Shown one piece after another: positions 8,459 to 17,489 of a DNA stretch of 64,000 nt. A program made the position numbers and the translations under genes. The stretch comes from an uncultured Alphaproteobacteria bacterium (GTDB lineage: Bacteria > Pseudomonadota > Alphaproteobacteria > Rs-D84). The notes beneath the pieces are model-generated. The model did no database searches. It was not told the origin of the DNA and saw only the letters and a program-made list of their open reading frames with translations. The stretch spans positions 366,938-430,937 of the forward strand of contig CAKQTG010000002.1 of NCBI GenBank assembly GCA_934276735.1, read 5' to 3'. The first letter of the stretch is position 1. Each line of letters starts with the position of its first letter.

Positions 8459-9685
8459 ATGAATATTTTTATAATGATTCTGGTGGCAATATTCATGCTG
8501 GGCTATTATATCATAGACAGCCCCAGCCAGCGCGTTCCTGAAACAGAAACCGAATACGCGGTCGCACATGCCGATTTGCACGCGATTGCCCAGTGCGCTG
8601 CCGCCGCACACAATGCAAAAATTCGTGGCACAGAATTTAATGACGTATGCGTCAGTCAAAATGAAATTACCAGTCAACTGTATTGCCTGAACAATAACGG
8701 ACGCGAAACAAAGTGCGAAATTATCCGTAATAAAAAGCCTGCATACAGTTATATAATCACAACAACCGCCCCACTGCCGGCATCTGATTTTAACGAAATG
8801 ATGAACGTTCTGGAAGAATACTATGCCGACGCCGGAACGTTCGGAATTTTACAGGATGGAAAAATCACGTCTGGGGGCACGGGGACCAAACGCGCGGTGC
8901 CAAAAACAATATTGTCCGAACTGAAATTATCCGACGGGCAATTGGTATATATGACCCAGTATGAAATTCCGGACGCAACCACACAAATTACAACCGCGGA
9001 CGCAACCGACATATTGTGCCCAACTGGTACGGTTAAAACATATCGTTTTGGTCGTTGGCAATGTATCGGGTATAACACCAAGTCAAACTGTGCCGGGGAT
9101 ATGATTTGGGATTCTGATTTGTCTGAATGCGTGCCAGATGAATCGCGCAAGCCACTGTGCGCATCGCAACAGACCGCCGTCATCGTGGACAGTGTGTGGG
9201 AATGCATTGACCCATTTGCGGCCAAAACATGCCCCGATAAAATGGTCGCGCGCCTGAATTACAATACGCTGGAATGGGAATGTGTCGAGGATCCAAATGA
9301 CACCACCACAAAATCAAAGTGCGACAAATTCGTCAGCCGCGATGTCCAGGGCGCGATTGGCGCAACCCTGCGCACGGCGCGAACATCATGCACCGATTGC
9401 GAAAAAATGATTATTGACGAAGACACATGCACATCATATTGCGTTCCCGACACGACCAAGGTAAATGATGCGTCTTGCTATGCGGGCGACCCGCGTGAAT
9501 GCACCGGTCCCAGTCGCGCGTTCTATTTTGGATTTCCAAATTATTCATATGCTGCAAACGTTGATGCGGTTGCAAAGTATGTAATCCAAACGGGCGGGAA
9601 TCGGCGTTTTAACTGTCGCGATTGTGGCGATGGGATAATTGATACCGAAAAATCCGCACCACCATACATCGCGGTGTGCAAATAA
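8459..9685 (+). CDS. Cys-rich secreted or surface protein, unknown function
   Basis: 408 residues. It begins with a single hydrophobic helix (IFIMILVAIFMLGYYII) that works as signal anchor, followed by helix LHAIAQCAAAAHNAK. The rest carries over twenty cysteines, many in pairs (CTDCEKMI, CRDCGDG) and in Trp-rich repeats such as FGRWQCIGYNTKSNC and WECIDP, suggesting a disulphide-bonded extracytoplasmic protein. Two adjacent ATGs exist (8456 and 8459). The second is better spaced from AAGAGGGA. Family not recognised; a pseudopilin-like or adhesin role is speculation. Confidence 0.65.
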   Translation: MNIFIMILVAIFMLGYYIIDSPSQRVPETETEYAVAHADLHAIAQCAAAAHNAKIRGTEFNDVCVSQNEITSQLYCLNNNGRETKCEIIRNKKPAYSYIITTTAPLPASDFNEMMNVLEEYYADAGTFGILQDGKITSGGTGTKRAVPKTILSELKLSDGQLVYMTQYEIPDATTQITTADATDILCPTGTVKTYRFGRWQCIGYNTKSNCAGDMIWDSDLSECVPDESRKPLCASQQTAVIVDSVWECIDPFAAKTCPDKMVARLNYNTLEWECVEDPNDTTTKSKCDKFVSRDVQGAIGATLRTARTSCTDCEKMIIDEDTCTSYCVPDTTKVNDASCYAGDPRECTGPSRAFYFGFPNYSYAANVDAVAKYVIQTGGNRRFNCRDCGDGIIDTEKSAPPYIAVCK

Positions 9686-9687
9686 AA

Positions 9688-9719
9688 AAATGGACGCCCC
9701 TGCGGGCGTCCATTTTTTA
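9688..9719. terminator. Intrinsic terminator, bidirectional
   Basis: TGGACGCCC / GGGCGTCCA stem with a CTGC loop, T run on the right and A run on the left, between convergent genes. Confidence 0.88.
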
Positions 9720-10592
9720 TTTCTGGCGCGCGGTGGTCCGCACCAAGATATCTTTCAGGTCGTGCATTGCCTGGTCATATAAATCCAGGCTGACATTATC
9801 ACGATTATCAATTGTTATTTGCAGGCTGTCCATCTGGTCATCCATGCGTTCTTGGGCAATCAAATCCGCGATATCGTCCGACAATTCCGGGGCGTGTGGC
9901 GTTTTTGGTGTGGGTGCGGTGGGCTGCTGCGCAAACAAATCACCCGTGTATGGCACGGCGACATTTAATGGTGCCAGCGCATCGGAACGCAATCCATGTG
10001 GATGACGCGCGGCGACAACCGACGCAATTGCCGCACGGTATGGTCCGCGACGCTTTGAAAAATCTGTTACATTTTGGCGTGTGACGAATTTAATACTGTT
10101 GCGCACGTGCGCCAGGATTTTATACACATTATCCGAATGCCCGTTTACCATCGCAATTTCTACATTGCCATGCTTGTCGGTTTGAACCACATCACGCCAT
10201 TGACCATTTGGCGCAGCGTTCAAATTCATATACGCCACCAATTCATAGCGCACATGTTCCAACGCATCGTGACCCGCCGCCGGCGTCCATGTTGGCACGC
10301 CCTGGCTGCAAAAATGAAAGATGTTATTTTTGCCGTTATGCATAAATGGTGACAGTGTCCCAAATCGCACGGGGTTATACGACATTTCATGCCACAGCGC
10401 ATTGCAAATCACATTACCGTCAACCAGTCCAACCGGAATATCCGCATATCTCAGCGGTTCGTCCCATTTTTCGCTGGCCTTTAACCGGGCATATGCCGTG
10501 GCCAGGCGGTCCGCCGTCAATTTACCAAAATATGGGCGGGTGGTGTTGTATTCCAGTATCATCTTGATGGTCTTGTCATCCAGATTATGCAT
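9717..10592 (-). CDS. Hypothetical cytoplasmic protein
   Basis: 291 residues, no signal peptide or membrane span. It has a helical N-terminus, a central region with HEMSYNPVRFGTLSPF and HDALEHVRYELVAYMNLN, and a Pro-rich linker near residue 225 before an acidic helical C-terminus. The ATG at 10592 is preferred to the TTG six bases upstream because AGGGGTT lies 4 to 5 bases before it. I do not recognise a family. The A+T-rich upstream region probably carries its own promoter. Confidence 0.6.
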   Translation of the reverse strand: MHNLDDKTIKMILEYNTTRPYFGKLTADRLATAYARLKASEKWDEPLRYADIPVGLVDGNVICNALWHEMSYNPVRFGTLSPFMHNGKNNIFHFCSQGVPTWTPAAGHDALEHVRYELVAYMNLNAAPNGQWRDVVQTDKHGNVEIAMVNGHSDNVYKILAHVRNSIKFVTRQNVTDFSKRRGPYRAAIASVVAARHPHGLRSDALAPLNVAVPYTGDLFAQQPTAPTPKTPHAPELSDDIADLIAQERMDDQMDSLQITIDNRDNVSLDLYDQAMHDLKDILVRTTARQK

Positions 10593-10659
10593 TTGCAACC
10601 CCTATGTTTATTACACACTTAAATATAGCGCAAATTTATTTTTTGTCAAGTTTCACAAA

Positions 10660-10690
10660 CAAGAAACGCCGCCCAAATGGGCGACGTTAC
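10660..10690 (-). terminator. Intrinsic terminator of the acyl ligase gene
   Basis: On the minus strand CGTCGCCC-ATTT-GGGCGGCG followed by TTTCTTGTTT, nine bases after the stop codon of the ligase gene. Confidence 0.75.
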
Positions 10691-10698
10691 GTGACACT

Positions 10699-12282
10699 TT
10701 ATTCTGCGCGGATAAACGCACCATTATCCAACATCTCACGCACGGCAAAATGTTTTATCTTTTTCGCAGACGTTTGGGGTAATTCCTCTTCGGTAATTGC
10801 AAAGTGTTTAACCCACTTATACGGTGCAATTTTCAGGTTTGATGCCTTTAACAACATTGCAGTGCGCGCAACGGTTGTGCCTGGCTTTACCTGGAACACG
10901 GCGAACGGAACGACTTTCCCGTTCAGAACGTATTCAAACACCGCCGCCGCCAAAATTTCATCGTTTTGCAGATATAAATCTTCCAGTTCATCAGGATAGA
11001 CATTTTTACCACTGTCCAAAACGATGACCTGTTTCTGGCGTCCCTTGACAACCAGACGACCATATTTATCTAATTTCCCCAAGTCGCCTGTTTTAAACCA
11101 ACCATTTTCAAATGCGGCAGCATTTGCCTCGTCATTATCCAAGTATCCTGGCATAACCATATTACCACGCATCCAAATTTCCCCGACGCCTTCGCGGTCT
11201 GGGTTATGAATCTGGATTTCATTACCTGGCAGCGGGCCAGCGTAATACATTGAACCGTCGGCGCGACGAAATGCAAAGTTAAAGTTTGCGGGCCCCGTCG
11301 TTTCGGTCAGTCCATAACAATCGCCAACAACAAAATCTAAATCTTCAAAGAATTTACGTATTGTCGGTTTTAATGTTGCGCCAGCCGATACCAACACCTT
11401 GGTGTTACCGCCGAAGATTTCGTGTATCGGTTTTGTCACCTTGTTCACCAAGAATCCTAATCCGATTGCACGTAATACACGACGGGACGACATAACCATA
11501 CGCATTACCAGATACATATGCTTTTCACGGGCAGTATCTACAATCTTTTTATAAAAACCTTCCCAGACACGAGGAACTGCTGGAATAACCTCTGGACGAT
11601 ATTGTTTAAAATCTTTCAAAAATTCGCGCGGATTTAACACCGGTTGCAACAATAATTTGCCCCGCAATATAATCGGCGCGATAATGTTTATAACCACACC
11701 ATATATATGATACAGCGGCAAGAACCCATAAAACGTATATCCTGGATGAATCACAGGCGTGTAAAATAATGCACCATCCGCTAATGACAACAAGTTATCA
11801 TGTGTCAGACCAACAACCTTTGGATTGCCGGTTGAACCCGACGTAAATGACAACATTGCAATATCATTACGATCAACATCAGCGGCGACGAATTCGTTTT
11901 CATCGGTATCGTCAATTGATTCGATATCAAACATTTCTGGGCCGCCATCAACAAAGTGTGATTTTTGCGCCAATGCCAATTTACAATTTGTGCGCTGCAT
12001 CATATTCAAGTGTTCTGATGCAGACAGCCCTGTGTCCAACATCAATGCACGTGCGCCCTGGGACAGAATCGCAAAATACGATTTGATAAATTCAGGTGTA
12101 TTGCCCGACAAAATCGCAACCGTATCGCCCTTTTTAATGCCAAAGTGTTTGGCCAGCAGCACTGCGCGTTGCTTTACCTTTTTTAACAAATCTGCGTATG
12201 TTTCGTTTTGTCTGACAAAGAAAATACTGTCTTTGTTCTGAGAACACACATCACGCAGCATTTCATAAACATTTTTCATCAT
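10699..12282 (-). CDS. AMP-forming acyl-CoA synthetase / ligase family protein
   Basis: 527 residues of the ANL superfamily, which activates a carboxylate with ATP and passes it to CoA or a carrier protein. Core motifs are present in order: LSFTSGSTGNPKVVGLTH (ATP loop), CYGLTETTG (adenylate pocket), FKTGDLGKLDKYGRLVVKGR (hinge) and the C-terminal lysine region SAKKIKHFAVREML. Most like long-chain fatty-acid ligases, but substrate cannot be read. The start MMKN is chosen over a TTG-type extension. It is monocistronic. Confidence 0.82.
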   Translation of the reverse strand: MMKNVYEMLRDVCSQNKDSIFFVRQNETYADLLKKVKQRAVLLAKHFGIKKGDTVAILSGNTPEFIKSYFAILSQGARALMLDTGLSASEHLNMMQRTNCKLALAQKSHFVDGGPEMFDIESIDDTDENEFVAADVDRNDIAMLSFTSGSTGNPKVVGLTHDNLLSLADGALFYTPVIHPGYTFYGFLPLYHIYGVVINIIAPIILRGKLLLQPVLNPREFLKDFKQYRPEVIPAVPRVWEGFYKKIVDTAREKHMYLVMRMVMSSRRVLRAIGLGFLVNKVTKPIHEIFGGNTKVLVSAGATLKPTIRKFFEDLDFVVGDCYGLTETTGPANFNFAFRRADGSMYYAGPLPGNEIQIHNPDREGVGEIWMRGNMVMPGYLDNDEANAAAFENGWFKTGDLGKLDKYGRLVVKGRQKQVIVLDSGKNVYPDELEDLYLQNDEILAAAVFEYVLNGKVVPFAVFQVKPGTTVARTAMLLKASNLKIAPYKWVKHFAITEEELPQTSAKKIKHFAVREMLDNGAFIRAE

Positions 12283-12662
12283 GATAATTATGCTCTTTAT
12301 GTTTTTTGTTAAAAGCCTGGACAACCATTACCCAGGCCTGAGACCAGTATACTGTTTTTATTCCAGGAAACACAACCTATTTTAATTGATTGACACAATA
12401 TGCGGATTTTTTATGCGATTTTATTCCTTATTTTGTCAAGATATAGATATATTTTTGCAAAAATACATCTATATTTTGTGTTTTTTATAAAAAACGAATC
12501 AGTCGTTTATACATAATCCGGATTTTTACGATACAAAAACGTGTTTAGTATGACGATTCGTCCCGAACAAAAACGACGCAACGCCCAGAAAAGTTACTTT
12601 TTTAAAAGTAAAGCAAAAAATAAAAAAAAAACTACTTTTTCTGTATTGATAGAAAACCTAAG
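12283..12662. promoter_or_regulatory. Divergent A+T-rich intergenic region upstream of nrdD
   Basis: About 380 bases with strong A+T bias between the acyl ligase gene and nrdD. It contains a TTGACA at about 12391 and a run AAATACATCTATATTTTGTG that partly resembles an NrdR half-site. A 74-codon ORF here is lysine-rich low complexity and is not credible. Promoters for both flanking genes should lie here. Confidence 0.4.
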
Positions 12663-12678
12663 AATCTATATATTGTTA
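12663..12678 (+). promoter_or_regulatory. NrdR box, distal
   Basis: AATCTATATATTGTTA shares the core CTATATATTG with the NrdR consensus ACACwATATATwGTGT. It lies exactly 33 bases (about three helical turns) upstream of the second, better box, the paired spacing expected for NrdR. NrdR represses ribonucleotide reductase genes when dATP is high. Confidence 0.7.
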
Positions 12679-12695
12679 TCAAACAAGAAAAACAA

Positions 12696-12711
12696 CCACT
12701 ATATATTGTGT
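12696..12711 (+). promoter_or_regulatory. NrdR box, proximal
   Basis: CCACTATATATTGTGT matches the NrdR consensus at 15 of 16 positions. It sits 24 bases before the nrdD start codon, so a bound repressor would block transcription start or early elongation. Confidence 0.85.
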
Positions 12712-12734
12712 TTTTTAATAATAGGGGCAACACG

Positions 12735-14768
12735 ATGTCTGGGACACAGAACGAAACAAAAATAGAGATTATTCCAACACTTACATCCAACCTGGTTGCG
12801 GTCCAGAAACGCAGTGGCGAAACTGTTCCGTTTGATGCCAAGAAGATATATGATGCGATTAAAAAGGCGGTTGCCGTCACGCACGAGGTGTCAGACGATG
12901 AAATTATTCGCATTACCCAGGCGGCCCTGGATACGTTGGGTGAAAAATTTGCATCTAAAACACCCAAGGTTGAAGAAATCCAGGAAATCGTTATTCAGAC
13001 ATTGATGAACGCCCGTGCCTATAAAACAGCCGAGGCGTATATTATTTATCGCCAGAAACGCAGTGAAATCCGCGATTCATACGTTGACGCAGTCGAGGTT
13101 ATCGAGGGTTATGTTGGTGGTTCCAACTGGCGTATCAAGGAAAATGCAAACGTTGGATATTCAATTGGTGGATTGATTCTGCGCACCAGTGAACGCGTTA
13201 CGGCGGAATATTGGTTGAATCTGTATCCGCGCGAAATTGCCGAGGCGCATAAGACCGCCGCAATCCATATTCATGACCTGGGGTGGTTGACAGGGTATTG
13301 TGCAGGCTGGTCATTGCGCGAGTTGTTATACGAGGGATTTAACGGCGTTCCGGGTTACCTGCAATGTGAACCTGCCCGTCATATGGCAACCGCAATTTCA
13401 CATATGGTAAACTTTTTAGGCACGTTACAGAACGAATTTGCCGGGGCCCAGGCATTTTCGTCTGTGGATACGTATTTGGCACCATATGTCCGTGTTGATA
13501 ACCTGTCATATGCCGACGTGAAAAATGCAATGCAGACATTGATTTTTAACTGTGCTGTGCCGTGCCGTTGGGGCACCCAGACACCGTTTATCAATTTTAC
13601 ATTTGACTGGACCTGCCCAAAGGATTTGCGTAACCAGCGTCCGTTTATCGGCAAAAAACAGGTTGATTTTACCTATGGCGACCTGCAGGCGGAAATGGAT
13701 ACCATCAATAAGGCATTCTTAGAGGTTATGACCGAAGGTGACGCGTTGGGTCGTCCATTTACATTCCCAATTCCGACATATAATATCACAGATGATTTCC
13801 CCTGGAATCACCCAAATGTAAAACCATTATTTGATTTAGCGGCAAAATACGGTATTCCAAATTTCCAGAATTTCTTGAATTCTGACCTGAATCCGACCGA
13901 TGTGCGTTCTATGTGTTGCCGTTTGCGTTTGGATGTGCGCGAATTGTTAAAGCGCGGTGGCGGCCTGTTTGGATCAGCAGAAAAGACAGGTTCTATTGGT
14001 GTTGTGACAATTAACCTGGCGCGACTGGGCTATGTTCACCGTGGTGACCGTGACGGGCTGTTTGCAGAATTAAAGCGTCTGTTGGATTTGGGACGTGATT
14101 CCCTGGAAATCAAGCGCAAGATTATTACCAAGAATATGGAACGTGGGTTGTATCCGTTTACCCGTCGCTACTTGGGCGATTGGTCACACCACTTTTCGAC
14201 AATTGGTGTCAATGGTGCAAATGAAATGGTTCGCAACTTTACCGGCGACCGTGAAAATATTGCCACACCAATGGGCAAGAAATTGGTTCTGGACGTAATG
14301 GACTTTATCCGTGAAAACTTGGCGAATTTCCAGGAACAAACCGGAAACCTGTATAATCTAGAAGCGACACCTGCCGAGGGTTGTTCATATCGCTTTGCCA
14401 AAACCGATGTGAAAAATTACCCGGATATTATCACGGCAGGCACACATGACGCACCATATTATACCAATTCAACCCAGTTGCCAGTGAACTTTACTGATGA
14501 CCCGTTCGTCGCACTGGAACACCAGGAAGAATTACAGCGCAAATATACCGGTGGCACAATGTTACACCTGTATATGGGCGAACCAGTATCCAGTGGCGAA
14601 GCCGCCCAGAAAATCGTGCGGACAATATTTGAAAACTACAAGATACCGTATATGACGCTGACCCCGACATTTTCAATCTGTCCAAAACATGGATATTTGC
14701 CGGGACGCCATGAATTCTGTCCGAAATGCGACGCGGAAATCGCCGCAAATCAGAATTGTGAACAATAA
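12735..14768 (+). CDS. nrdD: Anaerobic ribonucleoside-triphosphate reductase, main subunit lacking the glycyl-radical tail
   Basis: 677 residues. An N-terminal ATP-cone (VQKRSGETVPFDAKKIYDA...AYIIYRQKR, residues 17-115) regulates activity by dATP. The barrel domain shows HIHDLGW, AHYxx-like blocks and YNLEATPAEGCSYRFAK. The C-terminal zinc site CPKHGYL...CPKCD is intact, but the protein stops 11 residues later, just before the expected RVxGY glycyl-radical loop. That loop is encoded by the next in-frame ORF. Start 12735 is chosen from AGGGGCAACACG upstream. It makes dNTPs without oxygen. Confidence 0.93.
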   Translation: MSGTQNETKIEIIPTLTSNLVAVQKRSGETVPFDAKKIYDAIKKAVAVTHEVSDDEIIRITQAALDTLGEKFASKTPKVEEIQEIVIQTLMNARAYKTAEAYIIYRQKRSEIRDSYVDAVEVIEGYVGGSNWRIKENANVGYSIGGLILRTSERVTAEYWLNLYPREIAEAHKTAAIHIHDLGWLTGYCAGWSLRELLYEGFNGVPGYLQCEPARHMATAISHMVNFLGTLQNEFAGAQAFSSVDTYLAPYVRVDNLSYADVKNAMQTLIFNCAVPCRWGTQTPFINFTFDWTCPKDLRNQRPFIGKKQVDFTYGDLQAEMDTINKAFLEVMTEGDALGRPFTFPIPTYNITDDFPWNHPNVKPLFDLAAKYGIPNFQNFLNSDLNPTDVRSMCCRLRLDVRELLKRGGGLFGSAEKTGSIGVVTINLARLGYVHRGDRDGLFAELKRLLDLGRDSLEIKRKIITKNMERGLYPFTRRYLGDWSHHFSTIGVNGANEMVRNFTGDRENIATPMGKKLVLDVMDFIRENLANFQEQTGNLYNLEATPAEGCSYRFAKTDVKNYPDIITAGTHDAPYYTNSTQLPVNFTDDPFVALEHQEELQRKYTGGTMLHLYMGEPVSSGEAAQKIVRTIFENYKIPYMTLTPTFSICPKHGYLPGRHEFCPKCDAEIAANQNCEQ

Positions 14769-14816
14769 ACAAAAAAACGCTAACCACGCATTGCACAAAA
14801 ATAAGGGAGGAAAACT

Positions 14817-15002
14817 ATGCAGGCAGCAAACACTCAGAGAACACAATGTGAAGTTTTTTCGCGTTCTATGGGATTCATCAGACCAGTTTCGAACTTTAAT
14901 GTTGGCAAGTATTCTGAATTCTGTGAAAGAAAAACATTTACAGAAGCAAATAGTCTGACAACTGGTGCACGTCACAGCGAACTGTTAAAAAAAGCGGCAT
15001 AA
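14817..15002 (+). CDS. Stand-alone NrdD glycyl-radical domain protein
   Basis: 61 residues. CEVFSRSMGFIRPVSNFNVG (residues 11-30) followed by KYSEFCERKTF matches the C-terminal glycyl-radical segment of NrdD, normally written SRVxGYxRPVxxWNxGKxxEFxxRKxF, with the radical glycine at G19. It is in the same frame as nrdD but separated by three in-frame TAA stops (14766, 14781, 14802) and has a strong AAGGGAGGAAAACT ribosome binding site, so it is a separate gene rather than a frameshift. It should bind NrdD and be activated by NrdG. It lies 4 bases before nrdG. Confidence 0.85.
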   Translation: MQAANTQRTQCEVFSRSMGFIRPVSNFNVGKYSEFCERKTFTEANSLTTGARHSELLKKAA

Positions 15003-15006
15003 CAAA

Positions 15007-15708
15007 ATGCGTGAAATTCAGATTGGTGGGTTGGTTTCATTCACAACGATTGACTATCCGGGCAAATTGGCGGCTGTGCTGTTTTTGCGTGGCTGTCCGT
15101 TGCGGTGTGCGTATTGTTCCAACCCACATCTGTTAAATGTCGGCGACGGCGAATACGACCCGGCCAAGGTTTTGGATTGGTTGCACGACCGCGTCGGCAA
15201 GTTAGAAGCGGTCGTTTTTTCCGGTGGCGAGGCCTTGATGCAAGGTGATGTCGCCATTGACTATATGCGTCGTGTACGCGATTTAGGTTTTAAAATCGGA
15301 TTACATACCAATGGTTTTTATCCTGAAAATCTGAAACGTGCCGCAGATGTGGTTGATTGGATTGGTCTGGACTATAAAACAACGCGCAACAAGTATGGCA
15401 GCCTGGTCGGTCAAAACATTGCCCATGATCATATGATTCACAGCCTGGACGTATGGCAGGCAACCGGCAAGGATTACGAGGTGCGCATTACATGCGACCC
15501 GCGATTTGTCACAAAACTGGATTTAATGGAAATTACGCGCGATTTGCACAACCGTGGCGTGACACACATCGCAATCCAAAAGTATATTCCACATTTCGAA
15601 GATAACGAACACGGCACCACACCGGACGCCCGCAACCAATTCTTTACCGATGCGAATTTGCGCCATGCGATTGATGAAATGTTCACGTCTGTTATTTGGC
15701 GGGAATAA
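15007..15708 (+). CDS. nrdG: Anaerobic ribonucleotide reductase activating protein (radical SAM)
   Basis: 233 residues. The CX3CX2C cluster motif is C30, C34, C37 in LRGCPLRCAYCSNPH; FSGGEALMQ follows for SAM binding. The protein begins with GGLVSFTTIDYPGKLAAV, typical of the NrdG type that pairs with this NrdD class. It cleaves S-adenosylmethionine and makes the glycyl radical, here on the separate 61-residue protein. Third gene of the nrd operon. Its last 17 bases overlap the convergent ogt. Confidence 0.92.
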   Translation: MREIQIGGLVSFTTIDYPGKLAAVLFLRGCPLRCAYCSNPHLLNVGDGEYDPAKVLDWLHDRVGKLEAVVFSGGEALMQGDVAIDYMRRVRDLGFKIGLHTNGFYPENLKRAADVVDWIGLDYKTTRNKYGSLVGQNIAHDHMIHSLDVWQATGKDYEVRITCDPRFVTKLDLMEITRDLHNRGVTHIAIQKYIPHFEDNEHGTTPDARNQFFTDANLRHAIDEMFTSVIWRE

Positions 15709-16174
15709 TCCCCTGCTCTATCCCCAATAATATTTCTTTGGCACGCAATCCACCCGCATAACCGGCAAGGTTACCATTTGCGCCCACCACACGATGACAC
15801 GGGACAATTATTGAAATTGGGTTATGGCCAATTGCAGTGCCCACCGCACGTGGCGTGCCACACCCAACGCGGCGTGCAACATCGCCATATGTTACGGTTT
15901 TACCATATGGAATCTGGCCCAATGCGTGCCACACCCGTTGCTGGAATGCGGTGCCGGTGGCGGCCAATTTAAAATCAATTTTGGGGCGACCGCCTGCGAA
16001 ATATTCATCCAACCAACGCGTCACGCGACGCATAACGTCATTATCCCCAGCGGGAATTGCCGCCGTGGGGCCGTGATATTTTTGGCCACGCAGCCACAAT
16101 CCCACCAGCGCACCATCCGACACCACAATCGTCAACACGCCAACGGGTGACAAATATTCAGACTTTATGTTCAT
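15692..16174 (-). CDS. ogt: Methylated-DNA--[protein]-cysteine S-methyltransferase
   Basis: 160 residues. The active-site motif IIVPCHRVVGANGNLAGYAGG contains the acceptor cysteine, and GTAFQQRVWHALGQIPYGKTVTYGDVA is the DNA-binding helix block. It moves O6-methyl groups from guanine to itself. Start 16174 is chosen because AAGGGG lies 5 bases upstream. The LysR gene stop is 8 bases upstream, suggesting one transcript. Confidence 0.93.
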   Translation of the reverse strand: MNIKSEYLSPVGVLTIVVSDGALVGLWLRGQKYHGPTAAIPAGDNDVMRRVTRWLDEYFAGGRPKIDFKLAATGTAFQQRVWHALGQIPYGKTVTYGDVARRVGCGTPRAVGTAIGHNPISIIVPCHRVVGANGNLAGYAGGLRAKEILLGIEQGIIPAK

Positions 16175-16182
16175 ATGGCCCC

Positions 16183-17085
16183 TTAGCATACTCGTTCAAT
16201 TGGGATATCATGTCGCCGACAGAAATCGTCCAGGAATCGGATAAACGCCCTGACCTTTGGCGACGCAATCAGTTTCGGACTGCACGCGGCAATCATCTGG
16301 TGTTCATATTCAAAATCTATGTTCGGCACCCGCACCAATTTTGGTGGCTGTTGCGCGGTCCACGCCGGCAATAATCCAATGCCATCGCCGTCGCGTATCA
16401 GACGGAATATCAGTCCGACCGAATCCGTGGTCGTGTTTAATTTTCGCGACCGCTTTGCAATAAATGAACACTCGGGTAAATTCAGATACGACTGATACAT
16501 ACACAAGTCAAAGTTTTCCAGCATATCGTCCATATTCTGGGGCACGCCATGCCGATCCAAATATTCCTGGGTTGTGAAAAAATGCGCCTTGGCCCGCAGG
16601 CGGAACAACGTCCGCCCCGGAATTTGATAATTCGATTTGGCGTCAACAATCGCAACTTCAACACTTGACAAGTTTTGCTGGCGATTGGTCAATAAATCCA
16701 GGCGGATTTTCGGATACATCGCATAGAACCGCGACAGGTCGCGTAAAATATAACTGCCGACCAGGCCCTCGGCCACCAGCACTGAAATGTAACCTGTCAA
16801 ATCGTCTTCTGGCGCCGCATTATCAATTATACTATCCAACGCATTGCATATCGTTTCAATGTTGGAATAAATTTCCGGGGTTGCATTTGTTGGCAAACTG
16901 CCCGTTGGGGTGCGCTGTAACAGCGTCGCGTTCAAACGCATTTCCAAATCAGAAATCAATTTGGACATATTGGAATGTTTTATGCCGTTTTTATTCGCAG
17001 CAACTTGGATTTGACCTGTATCAATTACTTCCTTTAACGCCAACAGTTCTTTCAACAAGGTCACTCTGGTTTTTATCGTAGCCAT
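16183..17085 (-). CDS. LysR-family transcriptional regulator
   Basis: 300 residues, the LysR length. An N-terminal winged helix (LLKELLALKEVIDTG, SNMSKLISDLEMRLNATLLQRT) is followed by a substrate-binding domain beginning at GYISVLVAEGLVG and reaching FRLIRDGDGIGLLPAW. Start 17085 is taken from CAAAAAGGTATAGCG upstream. It probably regulates a nearby gene and sits directly before ogt. The inducer cannot be deduced. Confidence 0.85.
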   Translation of the reverse strand: MATIKTRVTLLKELLALKEVIDTGQIQVAANKNGIKHSNMSKLISDLEMRLNATLLQRTPTGSLPTNATPEIYSNIETICNALDSIIDNAAPEDDLTGYISVLVAEGLVGSYILRDLSRFYAMYPKIRLDLLTNRQQNLSSVEVAIVDAKSNYQIPGRTLFRLRAKAHFFTTQEYLDRHGVPQNMDDMLENFDLCMYQSYLNLPECSFIAKRSRKLNTTTDSVGLIFRLIRDGDGIGLLPAWTAQQPPKLVRVPNIDFEYEHQMIAACSPKLIASPKVRAFIRFLDDFCRRHDIPIERVC

Positions 17086-17211
17086 CGCTATACCTTTTTG
17101 AATCAAAATATCAGACAACAAAAATACGTGAATATGATTGTTTATTCTTATTATACATGATTTAAATTTTGAAAAACAGCATAAAAGATAGATTTTTCGA
17201 TTTTTGATAAA

Positions 17212-17243
17212 AAAATAATACCGTGATACTTTGACCACGGTAT
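17212..17243 (-). terminator. Intrinsic terminator of the HTH gene
   Basis: On the minus strand ATACCGTG ... CACGGTAT forms an 8-bp stem followed by TATTTTTTTAT. It isolates the HTH gene from the LysR gene. Confidence 0.8.
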
Positions 17244-17252
17244 CATGCTACA

Positions 17253-17489
17253 TTAAATTTCTTTTTGCTTAAAATATTTGGTGAAATCACTAACAGTTTC
17301 GCCTGTCGCCGCCAAAATTTTTGCAATACTGCCTGTGGACGGCCACCGTGGCTGACCATATTTGGACCACCGTTTGCTTTTGTTAAATATCGTTGGATCC
17401 AAGCCGCTGCGTCGCGCCAGGCCAGAACACGACATTTTGTGTGCGCTGGCAAAGCAATCGATGGCATACCAAACATCACTATGAGTCAT
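17253..17489 (-). CDS. Small helix-turn-helix protein (repressor N-terminal type)
   Basis: 78 residues: MTHSDVWYAIDCFASAHKMS, then SGLARRSGLDPTIFNKSKRW and the WPSTGSIAKILAATG helix. This is the DNA-binding half of alphaproteobacterial S24/LexA-like phage-type repressors, here without the peptidase half. ATG 17489 is preferred over a GTG at 17501 that would overlap the AAAGG ribosome site. It may be a stand-alone Xre-like regulator or a truncated repressor. It marks the left edge of the accessory segment. Confidence 0.75.
   Translation of the reverse strand: MTHSDVWYAIDCFASAHKMSCSGLARRSGLDPTIFNKSKRWSKYGQPRWPSTGSIAKILAATGETVSDFTKYFKQKEI

Noticed and set aside
12466..12481. Third NrdR-like box
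   Set aside because: Only the right half matches, and it is not in phase with the other two.
12541..12765. 74-codon plus-strand ORF before nrdD
   Set aside because: Lysine/Asn low-complexity translation of A-rich DNA, no ribosome site, and it runs across both NrdR boxes and the nrdD start.
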